64,000 bases of DNA from Burkholderiales bacterium (GTDB taxonomy: Bacteria; Pseudomonadota; Gammaproteobacteria; Burkholderiales; Burkholderiaceae_C): NCBI GenBank assembly GCA_947464185.1, contig CANHVY010000021.1:1-64000 (forward strand), read 5' to 3'. This document shows, one piece after another, positions 53,729-63,901 of this stretch (positions are counted from its first letter, which is position 1; the number at the start of each line of letters is the position of its first letter). The translations under genes and the position numbers were made by a program. The notes beneath the pieces were generated by a model that was not told the DNA's origin, did no database searches, and saw nothing but the letters and a program-made list of their open reading frames with translations.

Positions 53729-55857
53729 TCACCGTACGCGATGTCACGCTGCGGCGCGGCGCGAAGGTGGTGCTGCAGGGCACCACCTTCACGCTGAACC
53801 CGGGCGAGAAGGCCAGCCTGGTGGGCCGCAACGGCGCGGGCAAGTCCAGCCTGTTCTCGCTGCTGACCGGCCGGCTGCATGCGGACGCAGGCGAGGTGGA
53901 GATTCCCCCGCGCTGGCAGGTGGGCGAGGTGGCCCAGCACATGCCGGAAACCGCCGACGGCGCCACCGACTTCGTGCTCGAAGGCGACCTGCCGCTGCAA
54001 CGCGCGCAGGTGGCGCTGCGGGCCGCCGAAGCCGCCGATGACGGCCACGCCATGGCCGAGGCGCACGCCTTGCTGGACGAGGCTGGCGCCTTTGACGCCC
54101 GCTCGCGTGCCCAGGCCTTGCTGCTGGGCCTGGGCTTTCGGACCACCCAGCTCGATGCGCCCGTCAACAGCTTCTCGGGTGGTTGGCGCATGCGGCTGCA
54201 ACTGGCACGCGCGCTGATGTGCCCGGCCGACCTGCTGCTGCTGGACGAGCCCACCAACCACCTCGACCTGGACGCCCTGGTGTGGCTGGAAGCCTGGCTG
54301 CAGCGCTACGCCGGCACGCTGGTGGTCATCAGCCACGACCGGGAGTTCCTGGACGCCGTGACCCGCGTGACACTGCACCTGGACGAGTGCAAGGTCACGC
54401 GCTACGGCGGCAACTACACCGCTTTCGAGAGCATGCGCGCCGAGCGCATGTCGCAGGCCCAGGCGGCGTTCGACAAGCAGCAGGACCGCATCGCCCACCT
54501 GCAGCGCTTCATAGACCGCTTCAAGGCCAAGGCCACCAAGGCCAAGCAGGCGCAGAGCCGTGTCAAGGCGCTAGCGCGGATGGAAAAACTGGCCCCGATG
54601 CTCACGGCCAGCGACTTCGCCTTCGAGTTCCGCGAGCCTGTGAGTCTGCCCAACCCGATGCTGGCGCTGCGCGACGTGGAGTGCGGCTACCGCAGCGCGA
54701 GCGGCGATGGCGCAGAGGCAGCCGGGGGGCAGAAGACCACCGTCATCGTCCGCCACGTCACCCGCACGGTCATGGCCGGTCAGCGCGTCGGCATCCTGGG
54801 GGCCAACGGCCAGGGCAAGTCCACCCTGGTCAAGACCATCGCCCGCGCCCTGCCGGCACTCGGCGGCACCGTCACCGAGGGCAAGGGCCTGGCCGTGGGC
54901 TACTTCGCGCAGCAGGAGATGGACCTGCTGCACGCTGACGACACCCCGCTGCAGCTGATGACGCGCCTGGCCCGCGAGGCCGCGCCGCCGGGCACCGACA
55001 CGCGTGAGCAGGCGCTGCGCAACTACCTCGGGCAGTTCCGCTTCGAAGGCGACATGGTGCAGCAGCCGGTGGGCACCTTGTCGGGCGGAGAGCGCGCCCG
55101 TCTGGTGCTGGCCACCATCGTCTGGCAGCGACCGAACCTGCTGCTGCTGGACGAGCCCACCAACCACCTGGACCTGAACACGCGCGAGGCGCTGTCGATT
55201 GCCCTCAACGAGTTCGAAGGGACGGTGCTGCTGGTCAGCCATGACCGCGCGCTGCTGCGCGAGGTGTGCGACGAGTTCTGGCTGGTCACGCGTGGCGGCG
55301 TCGAGCCCTTCGACGGCGACCTGGACGACTACCAGCGCTGGCTGCTGGAAGTGAGCCGGGCCGTGGCACGCGGGCAGGAGATTCCCAAGCCTGGCGCGGT
55401 GGGGCCCACGGCCGCCACGTCAAGCACAGCGCTTGGCAGCCGCGCCATTACAGCGTCCGCCACAGCACCAGCACGGGAACAGCCCTCAGCGGCAGGTGCC
55501 AGCACTGCGACCAAGACAGGCCCCGGTCGAGCGGCCGGTGGAACGGCAGGTACCGCCACCGGCAGCGACCGTGGCGGCGCGGACGACCGCAAAGCCCGCG
55601 CGCAGGCGCGCCAACGACTGTCCGACACCACGCGCCCCATGCGCAACGAGATCGCGCAGATCGACAAACGCCTGGAGAAGCTGGGGCAGGAGCGCACGGC
55701 CGCCGAGACGGCGCTGTCCACGGGCAGCGCCAGCCCGGCCGCGATTGCCGATCTGGGCCGCAGCCTCAACCACATCGCCGCCGAAACGGCCATGCTGGAG
55801 GAACGCTGGCTGGAGCTGCAGGAGCAGATCGAAGCCTTGCAGGCCCAGGGGCTGTGA
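53725..55857 (+). CDS. ABC-F family ATP-binding protein (YheS-like)
   Basis: Two ABC domains (LVGRNGAGKSSLFSLLTG; LGANGQGKSTLVKTIA), LLLLDEPTNHLDL twice. Confidence 0.95.
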   Translation: MITVRDVTLRRGAKVVLQGTTFTLNPGEKASLVGRNGAGKSSLFSLLTGRLHADAGEVEIPPRWQVGEVAQHMPETADGATDFVLEGDLPLQRAQVALRAAEAADDGHAMAEAHALLDEAGAFDARSRAQALLLGLGFRTTQLDAPVNSFSGGWRMRLQLARALMCPADLLLLDEPTNHLDLDALVWLEAWLQRYAGTLVVISHDREFLDAVTRVTLHLDECKVTRYGGNYTAFESMRAERMSQAQAAFDKQQDRIAHLQRFIDRFKAKATKAKQAQSRVKALARMEKLAPMLTASDFAFEFREPVSLPNPMLALRDVECGYRSASGDGAEAAGGQKTTVIVRHVTRTVMAGQRVGILGANGQGKSTLVKTIARALPALGGTVTEGKGLAVGYFAQQEMDLLHADDTPLQLMTRLAREAAPPGTDTREQALRNYLGQFRFEGDMVQQPVGTLSGGERARLVLATIVWQRPNLLLLDEPTNHLDLNTREALSIALNEFEGTVLLVSHDRALLREVCDEFWLVTRGGVEPFDGDLDDYQRWLLEVSRAVARGQEIPKPGAVGPTAATSSTALGSRAITASATAPAREQPSAAGASTATKTGPGRAAGGTAGTATGSDRGGADDRKARAQARQRLSDTTRPMRNEIAQIDKRLEKLGQERTAAETALSTGSASPAAIADLGRSLNHIAAETAMLEERWLELQEQIEALQAQGL

Positions 55858-55889
55858 AGCACTCCCGCGCGGGGAGCCCTGAAAAGCTT

Positions 55890-56924
55890 TCAGGAGAAGG
55901 CAGACGCCTGCAGCAATCGCAGCGTCAACTCCACCCGGGCCTGGGCGGGGGTGAGCCCGCCCGCTGAAGGCAACGCATCCGCGCCCCCGGGCACGATGCC
56001 GCCAGCGGCGCATCGGGTGGACCGCAGCACGGGCACACCCTGCGAAACTGCGTGCAGCAAGGCCGCTTCCAGGTCCTGGTGCACCGTACCGTTGCCGGTG
56101 CCGGCCACCACCAGACCCCGAACACCCGCGTTCACCAGCGCCTGCACGGCCCGCGGGCCGGCGCCCGCGTGGCTGGAGACGATCTCGACCCAGGGCCAGG
56201 CTTCGGGGTCCTCGGGCAGTCTCAGGCCCAGGGTCCCCTCGCCTTGCACGGGGCCCGCGCCACCCGCTGTCCCGACAGGTGTTGGCCCCCCAGCGTTCCG
56301 CCCTCTTCCCGGCCAGGGTCGGAAGCCCTGCAGCCGCCCCTCCACCACCTGCGCCAGCGGCCCGGCATCTCCAGCGCCAAAGGCGTCGGTACGGTAGCTG
56401 TGCACCTTGCGCACCTCGGCGCCCGCCCACACCAGCCCAGCCATCACCAGCACCACGCCGCAGGCCCCTGGCGCCGCGGCCACGGTCACCGCATCCAGCA
56501 GGTTCTGCGGGCCATCCGCTTGCAAGGAGGTGGCCGGCCGCATGGCGGCCGTCAGCACCACGGGCTTGGTGTCCAGGGGCGCCCCCACGGTGCGGTGCAG
56601 CAGCCAGGCCGTTTCCTCCAGGGTGTCCGTGCCGTGGGTGATCACCACCCCGCGCACCTCGGGCCGGGCCAGATGGGCCCGCACCCGCGCCACCAGCGCG
56701 GACCAGATCGCAGGGCCCATGTCCTTGCTGTCGAGTTGCGCCACCTGCTCGGCCTCCAGCGGCCAGCGGGCCAGCGCCGGCACGGTATCCACCAGGGCCT
56801 GCACCCCCCGCTGCGCTGAAGCGTAGCCCACGTTGTCGGTGGCACTTGCGGAAGCACCGGCAATGGTGCCCCCCGTGCCCAGCACCACGATCGTGTGCGG
56901 TGCGACGTCATCTCTTTGCTGCAT
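55890..56924 (-). CDS. L-asparaginase
   Basis: VVLGTGGTIAGASASATDNVGYASAQ; VVITHGTDTLEETAWLL. Confidence 0.93.
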   Translation of the reverse strand: MQQRDDVAPHTIVVLGTGGTIAGASASATDNVGYASAQRGVQALVDTVPALARWPLEAEQVAQLDSKDMGPAIWSALVARVRAHLARPEVRGVVITHGTDTLEETAWLLHRTVGAPLDTKPVVLTAAMRPATSLQADGPQNLLDAVTVAAAPGACGVVLVMAGLVWAGAEVRKVHSYRTDAFGAGDAGPLAQVVEGRLQGFRPWPGRGRNAGGPTPVGTAGGAGPVQGEGTLGLRLPEDPEAWPWVEIVSSHAGAGPRAVQALVNAGVRGLVVAGTGNGTVHQDLEAALLHAVSQGVPVLRSTRCAAGGIVPGGADALPSAGGLTPAQARVELTLRLLQASAFS

Positions 56925-56978
56925 CAAGGGCCTTCACGCGTGTGAGTCCGGGCGCCACGGCTTGCCACGCCCGGACAT

Positions 56979-56994
56979 CTGGATGAAAATACAG
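56979..56994 (+). promoter_or_regulatory. LexA (SOS) box 1: CTGGATGAAAATACAG
   Basis: CTG-N10-CAG upstream of lexA, overlapping a TTGCCA-17-GAAAAT promoter candidate. Confidence 0.75.
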
Positions 56995-56997
56995 TCA

Positions 56998-57013
56998 CTG
57001 GATGCATCACCAG
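56998..57013 (+). promoter_or_regulatory. LexA (SOS) box 2: CTGGATGCATCACCAG
   Basis: CTG-N10-CAG, 3 bp after box 1. Confidence 0.6.
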
Positions 57014-57032
57014 GACACCTCAGGAGAAGCGC

Positions 57033-57725
57033 ATGCTCGACGACACCCCCAAGCTGACCGACCGCCAGCAGCAGATCCTGGACCTGGTGCAAAGCGCCAT
57101 CGAGCGGACCGGGGCGCCGCCCACCCGGGCGGAAATCGCGGCCGAGCTGGGCTTCAAGTCGGCCAACGCCGCGGAGGAGCACCTGAAGGCGCTGGCCCGC
57201 AAGGGCGTGATCGAGCTGGTGGGGGGCACCTCGCGCGGCATCCGCTTGAAGTCTGACACATTGCGCGCCCTGAACGAGGCCCGCGCCAACCCCTACGGCA
57301 AGCAGTTCTCGCTGCCCCTGCCCGGCTTTGCGCAACTCACGCTGCCCCTGGTGGGCCGCGTGGCCGCTGGCAGCCCCATCCTGGCGCAGGAGCACATCGA
57401 CCAGACCTACGTGGTGGAGGCCACCATGTTCCAGCGCAAGCCCGACTACCTGCTGAAGGTGCGCGGCATGAGCATGCGCGACGCCGGCATCATGGACGGC
57501 GACCTGCTGGCCGTGCAGAAGGCCCGCGAGGCCAAGAACGGGCAGATCGTGGTGGCGCGCCTGGGGGACGAGGTGACGGTCAAGCGCCTGCGCAAGACCC
57601 AGCGCCACATCGAACTCATCCCCGAGAACCCCGACTTCAGCACCATCGTGGTGTCGCCTGACGACAGCAGCTTCGAGCTCGAAGGCGTTGCAGTGGGGTT
57701 GATCCGCAACACGATGCTGATGTGA
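57033..57725 (+). CDS. lexA: SOS transcriptional repressor LexA
   Basis: [54 protein letters not shown] cleavage region; [13 protein letters not shown]. Confidence 0.98.
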   Translation: MLDDTPKLTDRQQQILDLVQSAIERTGAPPTRAEIAAELGFKSANAAEEHLKALARKGVIELVGGTSRGIRLKSDTLRALNEARANPYGKQFSLPLPGFAQLTLPLVGRVAAGSPILAQEHIDQTYVVEATMFQRKPDYLLKVRGMSMRDAGIMDGDLLAVQKAREAKNGQIVVARLGDEVTVKRLRKTQRHIELIPENPDFSTIVVSPDDSSFELEGVAVGLIRNTMLM

Positions 57726-57732
57726 GGCCCGT

Positions 57733-60234
57733 TCAGGGCGCCGGGCTGATGACCAGGGTGCCGCCTGCGGCAGCCTGGGCCCCCTCGATCCACAGCGGCA
57801 CATAGTCGCCGCGCACCCAGGCATCCTTGAAGCTGCGGTAGCCCGTGGCCCAGGGCAGTCCGCTCTGGCCGGTGCTGTGCATCACGCGTGACTGTCGCGG
57901 GTCGGCCAGGTCGTACAGCGCGCGCAGGCTTGGCCCGTGGTCGTTGAGGTAGAGCTCGCCCGTGACAGCGTCAGGGCGCAGGCTCACGCGCGAGACGTTG
58001 ACGGTGTAAGTGTCACCGCCGACAGGCCGACGCAGCTCAAACAGCTGCGCCAGCGCCCGCACGCGGCTGAAAGGTCGATGCTCCGACACGGCCTGGTGCG
58101 CCTGGCCCCAGCGCCAGGCGGCCGGGTCCTGGCCGAATCGAGCCGAGAGCTCGTCCAGTGCCGCAGCCAGTGCGCGCGAAGCGATGTCTTCGCAGGTCTC
58201 CACGGCCGGCGTGCGCTTGTCGTCGCACCACCAGGCGTCGCGCCGCTCCAGGATGCCCTCCACGGCGTCGCGGAACGTGCGGCTGGGAAACACCTTGGCA
58301 AAGGCCTCCTCGCTGCCAAACTCGTCGGCAAGCAGCGCCTTGGTAAGATACCGCACCCAGGCCCAGTGGATCAGGGGGGCGGCCTTTTCGGCCCCCATGG
58401 CGCCGTCCCAGCCCGCGAGCTGCGCCTGCGCCGCGCCGGTCAAGGCGTGGGCAGGCCGCGCGCCCTGCAACCAGGGCAGCAGCTTGACGGCGGCCAATGA
58501 CACCACGTCAGCGTGCATGCGCGCCAGGTCGTCGAGGGAGTGCTTGGGGCGCTGCTCCAGCAGCTGCTCGATGCGCTGCTGGCGCCACGGCGCGGCCCAG
58601 TCGCTGCTGATGTGGTGCGGGTAGTCTGGCGGGTGAATGCGCTGGTTGGCCGTGGCCAGCCAGCCACGCTCGGGGTCGAACTCGCGCGGCGTCTCGTCCA
58701 GCGGCACCCAGCCGGCCCAGTCGTAGCGGGCGTCCCAGCCCGGGGCCGGGGCCAGGCCCTTGAGGTCGTTGTCGGGTCGGCGGACCGGCACCCGCCCCGC
58801 GGCCACAAAGCCGATCCGCCCTGCGCGGTCGGCCACCACCATGTTCTGCATCGGCGCCACCCAGTCTCGGGAGGCCTGCACGAAGGCCTCGACCGAGGTG
58901 GCCCGCATCATCTTGAGCCCGGCGCCCACCGGATCGGTGTCCGGGTCCAGCGCCGTCCAGCGCATGGCCAGCACGAGATCTGGCGAACCGCCCTTGGCAC
59001 CCACCAGGTCTGCCGCGGTGCCGGCGTCGGAGATGACCGGCCCGTGGCGGGTGCTGCGCACCTTCAGGCGCACCGGCTCGCTGCGGCCCTTGACGCGGAT
59101 CTCCTCATCCACTGTGCTGAAAGCCGCCCAGCCGGAGGGCGTCTGGTACTGCGCGGCATCACCCGCCTTCAGGCGCTCCAGGTACAGGTCCTGGACATCC
59201 GGGCCGGTGTTGGTGAAGCCCCAGGCGACGTCAGCGTTCTGACCCAGCACGATGGAGGGCACGCCGGGCATGGTGGCACCGGCAGCCCGCAGCCCCGGAG
59301 CCTCGAGGCGTGCGAAGTACCACAGCGCCGGGGCGCTGAGCTTGAGGTGCGGGTCGTTGGCCAGCAGGGGCGCGCCCGTGGTAGTGCGCTTGCCCGCCAG
59401 CACCCAGTTGTTGGAGCCCACCCCCTCCACGCCCGAAGGTGGCGCCTGCTCGGGCAAGCTCAGCCAGGACTGGGTGGCGCCGGTCGCACCGATCTTCAGT
59501 TCACGGTACAGGGTCGAGACGTCGGCCGTTGCTGCGGGCGGTTCGCCCGGATAAGGCGGCATCAGTTCGTGGACGCGCTGCGCCGGGAAGGTCAAGGCCA
59601 GCCGCATGCGCTGCAACTCGCTGTTCCAGTTGCCGCCCAGATCCCAGGCCATCATGATGGCCCACGCCAGGCTGTCCACCGGCGTCCAGTCCTCGGGCTG
59701 CAGGCCCAGGATCAGGTACTCCGGGGGGCGGGCGCCCAGCGCCTGGCGCAACACGGCATTGATGCCTGCGGCATAAGCCTGCAGCACTTCACGCGACTCG
59801 CCCTGGGTGGCCTCCCACTGGGCCTGTGCGGCACGCCGCACACCCAGCGCGCGCAGAAAGCGGTCGGTCTCCAGCGCCCCTTCGCCGAAGGCCTCGGCCA
59901 GGCGGCCTGAGCCGATGCGGCGGTGGGTTTCGAGCTGCCACAGACGGTCCTGTGCATGCGCCACCCCCAGCCCGAACATCACGTCGCGCACACTGGCGGC
60001 GCGGATCGTCGGGATACCCTGCGCGTCGCGCAGGATGCGGATCTCGCCGCTCGCGCCGGCAAGCTGCAGGGTGCCGTTGGTCGCAGGGGTGGCGCGCCAC
60101 ACGTAGAACCCGGCCGCAGCCGTTATCGCCAGCAGCAGGCCCGTAGCAGCCCACAGCAGACGCGCGCCCCAGACACGCCACACCGGCCGGACGGCTCCCG
60201 TGCGGCCCGCAGCCCGGTCCTGCGCCACGCTCAC
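57733..60234 (-). CDS. Penicillin acylase family protein (N-terminal nucleophile hydrolase)
   Basis: 833 aa; VGSNNWVLAGKRTTTGAPLLANDPHL nucleophile Ser region. Confidence 0.93.
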   Translation of the reverse strand: MSVAQDRAAGRTGAVRPVWRVWGARLLWAATGLLLAITAAAGFYVWRATPATNGTLQLAGASGEIRILRDAQGIPTIRAASVRDVMFGLGVAHAQDRLWQLETHRRIGSGRLAEAFGEGALETDRFLRALGVRRAAQAQWEATQGESREVLQAYAAGINAVLRQALGARPPEYLILGLQPEDWTPVDSLAWAIMMAWDLGGNWNSELQRMRLALTFPAQRVHELMPPYPGEPPAATADVSTLYRELKIGATGATQSWLSLPEQAPPSGVEGVGSNNWVLAGKRTTTGAPLLANDPHLKLSAPALWYFARLEAPGLRAAGATMPGVPSIVLGQNADVAWGFTNTGPDVQDLYLERLKAGDAAQYQTPSGWAAFSTVDEEIRVKGRSEPVRLKVRSTRHGPVISDAGTAADLVGAKGGSPDLVLAMRWTALDPDTDPVGAGLKMMRATSVEAFVQASRDWVAPMQNMVVADRAGRIGFVAAGRVPVRRPDNDLKGLAPAPGWDARYDWAGWVPLDETPREFDPERGWLATANQRIHPPDYPHHISSDWAAPWRQQRIEQLLEQRPKHSLDDLARMHADVVSLAAVKLLPWLQGARPAHALTGAAQAQLAGWDGAMGAEKAAPLIHWAWVRYLTKALLADEFGSEEAFAKVFPSRTFRDAVEGILERRDAWWCDDKRTPAVETCEDIASRALAAALDELSARFGQDPAAWRWGQAHQAVSEHRPFSRVRALAQLFELRRPVGGDTYTVNVSRVSLRPDAVTGELYLNDHGPSLRALYDLADPRQSRVMHSTGQSGLPWATGYRSFKDAWVRGDYVPLWIEGAQAAAGGTLVISPAP

Positions 60235-60237
60235 GGC

Positions 60238-60744
60238 TCAGGCGCCGAGGTAATCGCCCTTGCCCACCGCCACGCCGGCCTGCCTGAGCAGCGCATACAG
60301 CGTGGTGGCGTGGAAGTAGAAGTTGGGCATGGCGTTGTGCTTCAGGTACTCCTCGCCCTGGTAGCGCAGCACATCGCCATTGCGCTTGACGATCTGGATC
60401 TCGCGCGTCTCGGAGCCATCGATCTGCGCCGGCTCGAACGACGCCACGTAGTCGATGGTCTTGCGGATGCGCGCACGCAGATCGTCCAGCGTGGCCTCGT
60501 CATCGGCCCACTTGGGCAGTTCCTGGCCGGCCAGCCGGGCCATGCAGGCCTTGGCAGCATCGCTGGCGATCTGGATCTGGCGCGCCAGCGGGAGCATGTC
60601 GGGTGCCAAGCGCAGACCCAGGTAGTTGACGGGGTCGAAACCGCGCGCCTGGGCATGGGCCTCGGCCTTGTCCAGCCAGTTCAGCATGTTGTGCAGCAGG
60701 CGCTGGAACACCGGCGCGCTGGCGGAATGCATCGAGATGCTCAT
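60238..60744 (-). CDS. DUF1993 family protein
   Basis: 168 aa; MSISMHSASAPVFQRLLHNMLNWLDKAEAHAQARGFDP...NAMPNFYFHATTLYALLRQAGV. Confidence 0.85.
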   Translation of the reverse strand: MSISMHSASAPVFQRLLHNMLNWLDKAEAHAQARGFDPVNYLGLRLAPDMLPLARQIQIASDAAKACMARLAGQELPKWADDEATLDDLRARIRKTIDYVASFEPAQIDGSETREIQIVKRNGDVLRYQGEEYLKHNAMPNFYFHATTLYALLRQAGVAVGKGDYLGA

Positions 60745-61004
60745 GAGGTCTTCTCCTGGGTGGACGGGGTGGACGGGGTGAACGCCGCGGCGGCCCAGAC
60801 GCAGGCGTCAGTGGCCAGGCAGGGCGCAAGCTTGGGGGTCATCCTACCGTTGCGCCGGGCCGGCGCGGAACGGGGCAGATCCGGGAGCAAAATCCAACCC
60901 CGTCCGCATTCGCGTTCCACATTCCGCATTCCCCTGCCCCTCACCTGGGGCGCAGCCTGGGTCCGGGCCTGGTTCAGGCGCCAGCACCCGTGACCCCGAT
61001 CCCC

Positions 61005-62012
61005 ATGAACGTCATCATCCTCGACGATTACCAAGATGCCGTGCGCAAGCTGCCTTGCGCCGCACTGATGGAACCGCTGCACGCCAAGGTGTTCACCAAC
61101 ACGGTCAAGGGCATCGGCCAGTTGTCCGTGCGCCTGCGCGACGCCGAAGTGCTGGTGCCCATCCGCGAACGCACCCACTTCCCGCGCCAGTTGCTGGAGA
61201 AGCTGCCCAAGTTGAAGCTGATTGCGCAGACCGGCAAGGTCGGCGCCCACATCGACGTGGAAGCCTGCACCAAGCTGGGCATCGCGGTGGCCGAAGGCGT
61301 AGGCTCACCTGTGGCGCCAGCCGAGTTGACCTGGGCCTTGATCATGGCCGCGATGCGACGCCTGCCGCAGTACATCGGCAATCTCAAGCACGGCGCCTGG
61401 CAACAGAGCGGTTTGAAGGCCGCCTCCATGCCGGCCAATTTCGGGGTGGGCATGGTGCTGCGGGGCAAGACGCTGGGCATCTGGGGCAACGGCAAGATTG
61501 GCCAGTTGCTCGCAGGCTACGGCCGTGCCTTTGGCATGAAGGTGGTGATCTGGGGACGCGAAGCGTCGCGCCTGAAGGCGGCGGCCGACGGCTTTGAGGT
61601 CGCGCAGACCCGGGAGGCCTTCTTCGCCGACTGCGACGTGATCTCCGTGCACCTGCGCCTGAACGAAGCCACCCGGCACATCATCACCGCCGAAGACCTG
61701 GCCCGCATGAAGCCCACGGCCCTGTTCGTCAACACCTCGCGTGCGGAACTGCTGGAAGACGGTGCTCTGGTCTCAGCCCTCAACCGCGGCCGCCCAGGCA
61801 TGGCGGCAGTGGACGTCTTCGAGAGCGAGCCAATTCTGCAAGGCCACCCGCTGCTGCGCCTGGAAAACGCCGTGTGCACACCGCACCTGGGATATGTAGA
61901 GCAGGACAGCTACGAGCTGTACTTCCGCGCCGCGTTCGAGAACGTGGTGAACTTCATCCGCAGTGAACCCACGAACATCATCAACCCTGAAGCTTTGAAG
62001 GTGAAGCGTTGA
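61005..62012 (+). CDS. D-2-hydroxyacid dehydrogenase family protein
   Basis: MNVIILDDYQDAVRKL; LGIWGNGKIGQLLAGYGRAFGMKVVIWGRE; TALFVNTSRAELLEDGAL. Confidence 0.92.
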   Translation: MNVIILDDYQDAVRKLPCAALMEPLHAKVFTNTVKGIGQLSVRLRDAEVLVPIRERTHFPRQLLEKLPKLKLIAQTGKVGAHIDVEACTKLGIAVAEGVGSPVAPAELTWALIMAAMRRLPQYIGNLKHGAWQQSGLKAASMPANFGVGMVLRGKTLGIWGNGKIGQLLAGYGRAFGMKVVIWGREASRLKAAADGFEVAQTREAFFADCDVISVHLRLNEATRHIITAEDLARMKPTALFVNTSRAELLEDGALVSALNRGRPGMAAVDVFESEPILQGHPLLRLENAVCTPHLGYVEQDSYELYFRAAFENVVNFIRSEPTNIINPEALKVKR

Positions 62013-62081
62013 TGGTGCAGCGCTGAAGCTTTTGCGCTCAAGCGCCGGCGCCGCAGGTCACGCAGTGAAGGTCTTACGCTG

Positions 62082-62681
62082 ATGCACGATGCTGGCAGCG
62101 CTATGCCGCCGTCCCCGGCAACGCAGGCAGGCTCCGTTCCCCAGTCAGCTGCCGAGCTGTTCTTTGCCTTCAACCGCCTGGCCCTGCAGGGGTTCGGGGG
62201 CGTGCTACCGGTCGCGCAACGGGAGTTGGTCGAACGGCGCCGCTGGCTGACCCAGGCGGAATTCGTCGAACTGCTGTCGCTCGGACAGATCTTGCCCGGG
62301 CCGAACATCGTGAACATGGCGCTCATGTACGGCGACCGGCACTTCGGTTGGCGTGGCGCACTGGCGGCCCTGGCGGGGTTGCTGCTGGCGCCATTGACCA
62401 TCGTGCTGGCTCTCACCCTCCTGGTGCGCCAGGCGGGTGGCTCGCCTGAGGTGACCGGAGCCTTGCGAGGCATGGGTGTGGTGGCGGCTGCGCTGATCCT
62501 GTCCACGGCCTGGAAGGTCACCGGCACTTTGAAGTCCAACCGCATGGGCCCGGCATGGTGCGCCTTGCTGGCGCTGGCCACGGTACTTGCCGTGGGCGTG
62601 ATGCGCTGGCCGATGGCCGGTGTGCTGGCTGCCCTGGTGCCGCTGTCCTGGGCCCTGGCCTGGTGGAAGCTGCGACCGTGA
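62082..62681 (+). CDS. Chromate transporter, N-terminal-type short subunit
   Basis: LALQGFGGVLPVAQRELVERRRWLTQAEFVELLSLGQILPGPNIVNMALMYGDRHFGWRGA. Confidence 0.9.
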   Translation: MHDAGSAMPPSPATQAGSVPQSAAELFFAFNRLALQGFGGVLPVAQRELVERRRWLTQAEFVELLSLGQILPGPNIVNMALMYGDRHFGWRGALAALAGLLLAPLTIVLALTLLVRQAGGSPEVTGALRGMGVVAAALILSTAWKVTGTLKSNRMGPAWCALLALATVLAVGVMRWPMAGVLAALVPLSWALAWWKLRP

Positions 62682-63235
62682 ACGCCCTGTGGTTCGGCAC
62701 GCTGGGCCTGGGTCCAGCCGACTGGTGGGGCCTGTTCTTCCACTTCACGATGCTGTCGCTGCTGGCCGTGGGCGGCGCCATCACCACCGTGCCAGACATG
62801 CACCGTTACGTGGTCGTGCACAAGTCCTGGCTGAGCGACGCCCAGCTCAGCGCCTCGGTGGCGCTGGCCCAGGCCGCGCCGGGGCCGAACGTGCTGTTCG
62901 TGGCGGTCATCGGGTTCAATGTCGCCGGCATGGTGGGCGTGCTGGCCACCCTGGGCGGCAGCCTGGTGCCCTCAGCCGTGCTGGCCATCGCCGCCGGCCG
63001 CTACCGGCGCGACCGCAAGGACAGGCGAGAGGTCCAGGCCTTCACACAAGGGCTGGCGCCGCTGACCATAGGCCTGCTGGTGGCCACCAGCTGGATCCTG
63101 ACCGAGCCCACGCGCCAGGCCTGGACGGCCTGGGTGCTGTTTGCCGGCACGATGATCTGGATGACCCGTACCCGCTTCAGCCCGCTGTGGCCGATTGCGG
63201 TGGGCGCGGGGGCCGGTGTGCTGGGCTGGGTGTGA
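62678..63235 (+). CDS. Chromate transporter, second short subunit (GTG start overlapping upstream TGA)
   Basis: FHFTMLSLLAVGGAITTVPDMHRYVVVHKSWLSDAQLSASVALAQAAPGPNVLFVAVIGF. Confidence 0.88.
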   Translation: MNALWFGTLGLGPADWWGLFFHFTMLSLLAVGGAITTVPDMHRYVVVHKSWLSDAQLSASVALAQAAPGPNVLFVAVIGFNVAGMVGVLATLGGSLVPSAVLAIAAGRYRRDRKDRREVQAFTQGLAPLTIGLLVATSWILTEPTRQAWTAWVLFAGTMIWMTRTRFSPLWPIAVGAGAGVLGWV

Positions 63236-63865
63236 TCAGCCCTTGGTGCCAAAGATCTTGTCGCCCGCATCGCCCAGGCCCGGGATGATGTAGCCCACCT
63301 CGTTGAGGTGGCTGTCCACAGCGGCGGTCCAGCAGCGCACGTCGGGATGCGCGGCCTCCAGGGCCCGGATGCCTTCGGGTGCGGCCACCAGCACCAGGGC
63401 CCGCACGTCCTTGCAGCCGCGTTCCTTCAACAGGTCCACGGTGGCGATCATCGAGCCGGCAGTGGCCAGCATGGGGTCCACGATCAGCGCCGTGCGCTCT
63501 TCCAGCCGGCCCACGAAGTTCTCGTAGTAATGGCGCGGCTGCAGGGTGTCGTGGTCGCGGCTCAGGCCCACCACGCTCACCTTGGCGTTGGGCACCATCA
63601 TCAGCACGCCGTCCAGCATGCCCAGGCCGGCGCGCAGGATGGGCACCACCGTGACCTTCTTGCCGGCAATCTGGTCCACCTCCACCGGGCCGCTCCAGCA
63701 GTCGATGCCGTGCTTTTCGAGCGGGAAGTCGGCCGTGGCCTCGTAGGTCAGCAAGGCGGCGAGTTCGCCCGTGATCTCACGGAACTTCTTGGTCGAGATG
63801 TCGGCTTCGCGCAGCAGGCCGACCTTGTGCTTGACCAGGGGATGACGAACGTCGATGACGGGCAT
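63236..63865 (-). CDS. upp: Uracil phosphoribosyltransferase
   Basis: 209 aa; [53 protein letters not shown]. Confidence 0.98.
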   Translation of the reverse strand: MPVIDVRHPLVKHKVGLLREADISTKKFREITGELAALLTYEATADFPLEKHGIDCWSGPVEVDQIAGKKVTVVPILRAGLGMLDGVLMMVPNAKVSVVGLSRDHDTLQPRHYYENFVGRLEERTALIVDPMLATAGSMIATVDLLKERGCKDVRALVLVAAPEGIRALEAAHPDVRCWTAAVDSHLNEVGYIIPGLGDAGDKIFGTKG

Positions 63866-63901
63866 GGGGGTCTCCAGGGGATCCGGCTTGCTGGGGCTTG
63901 A

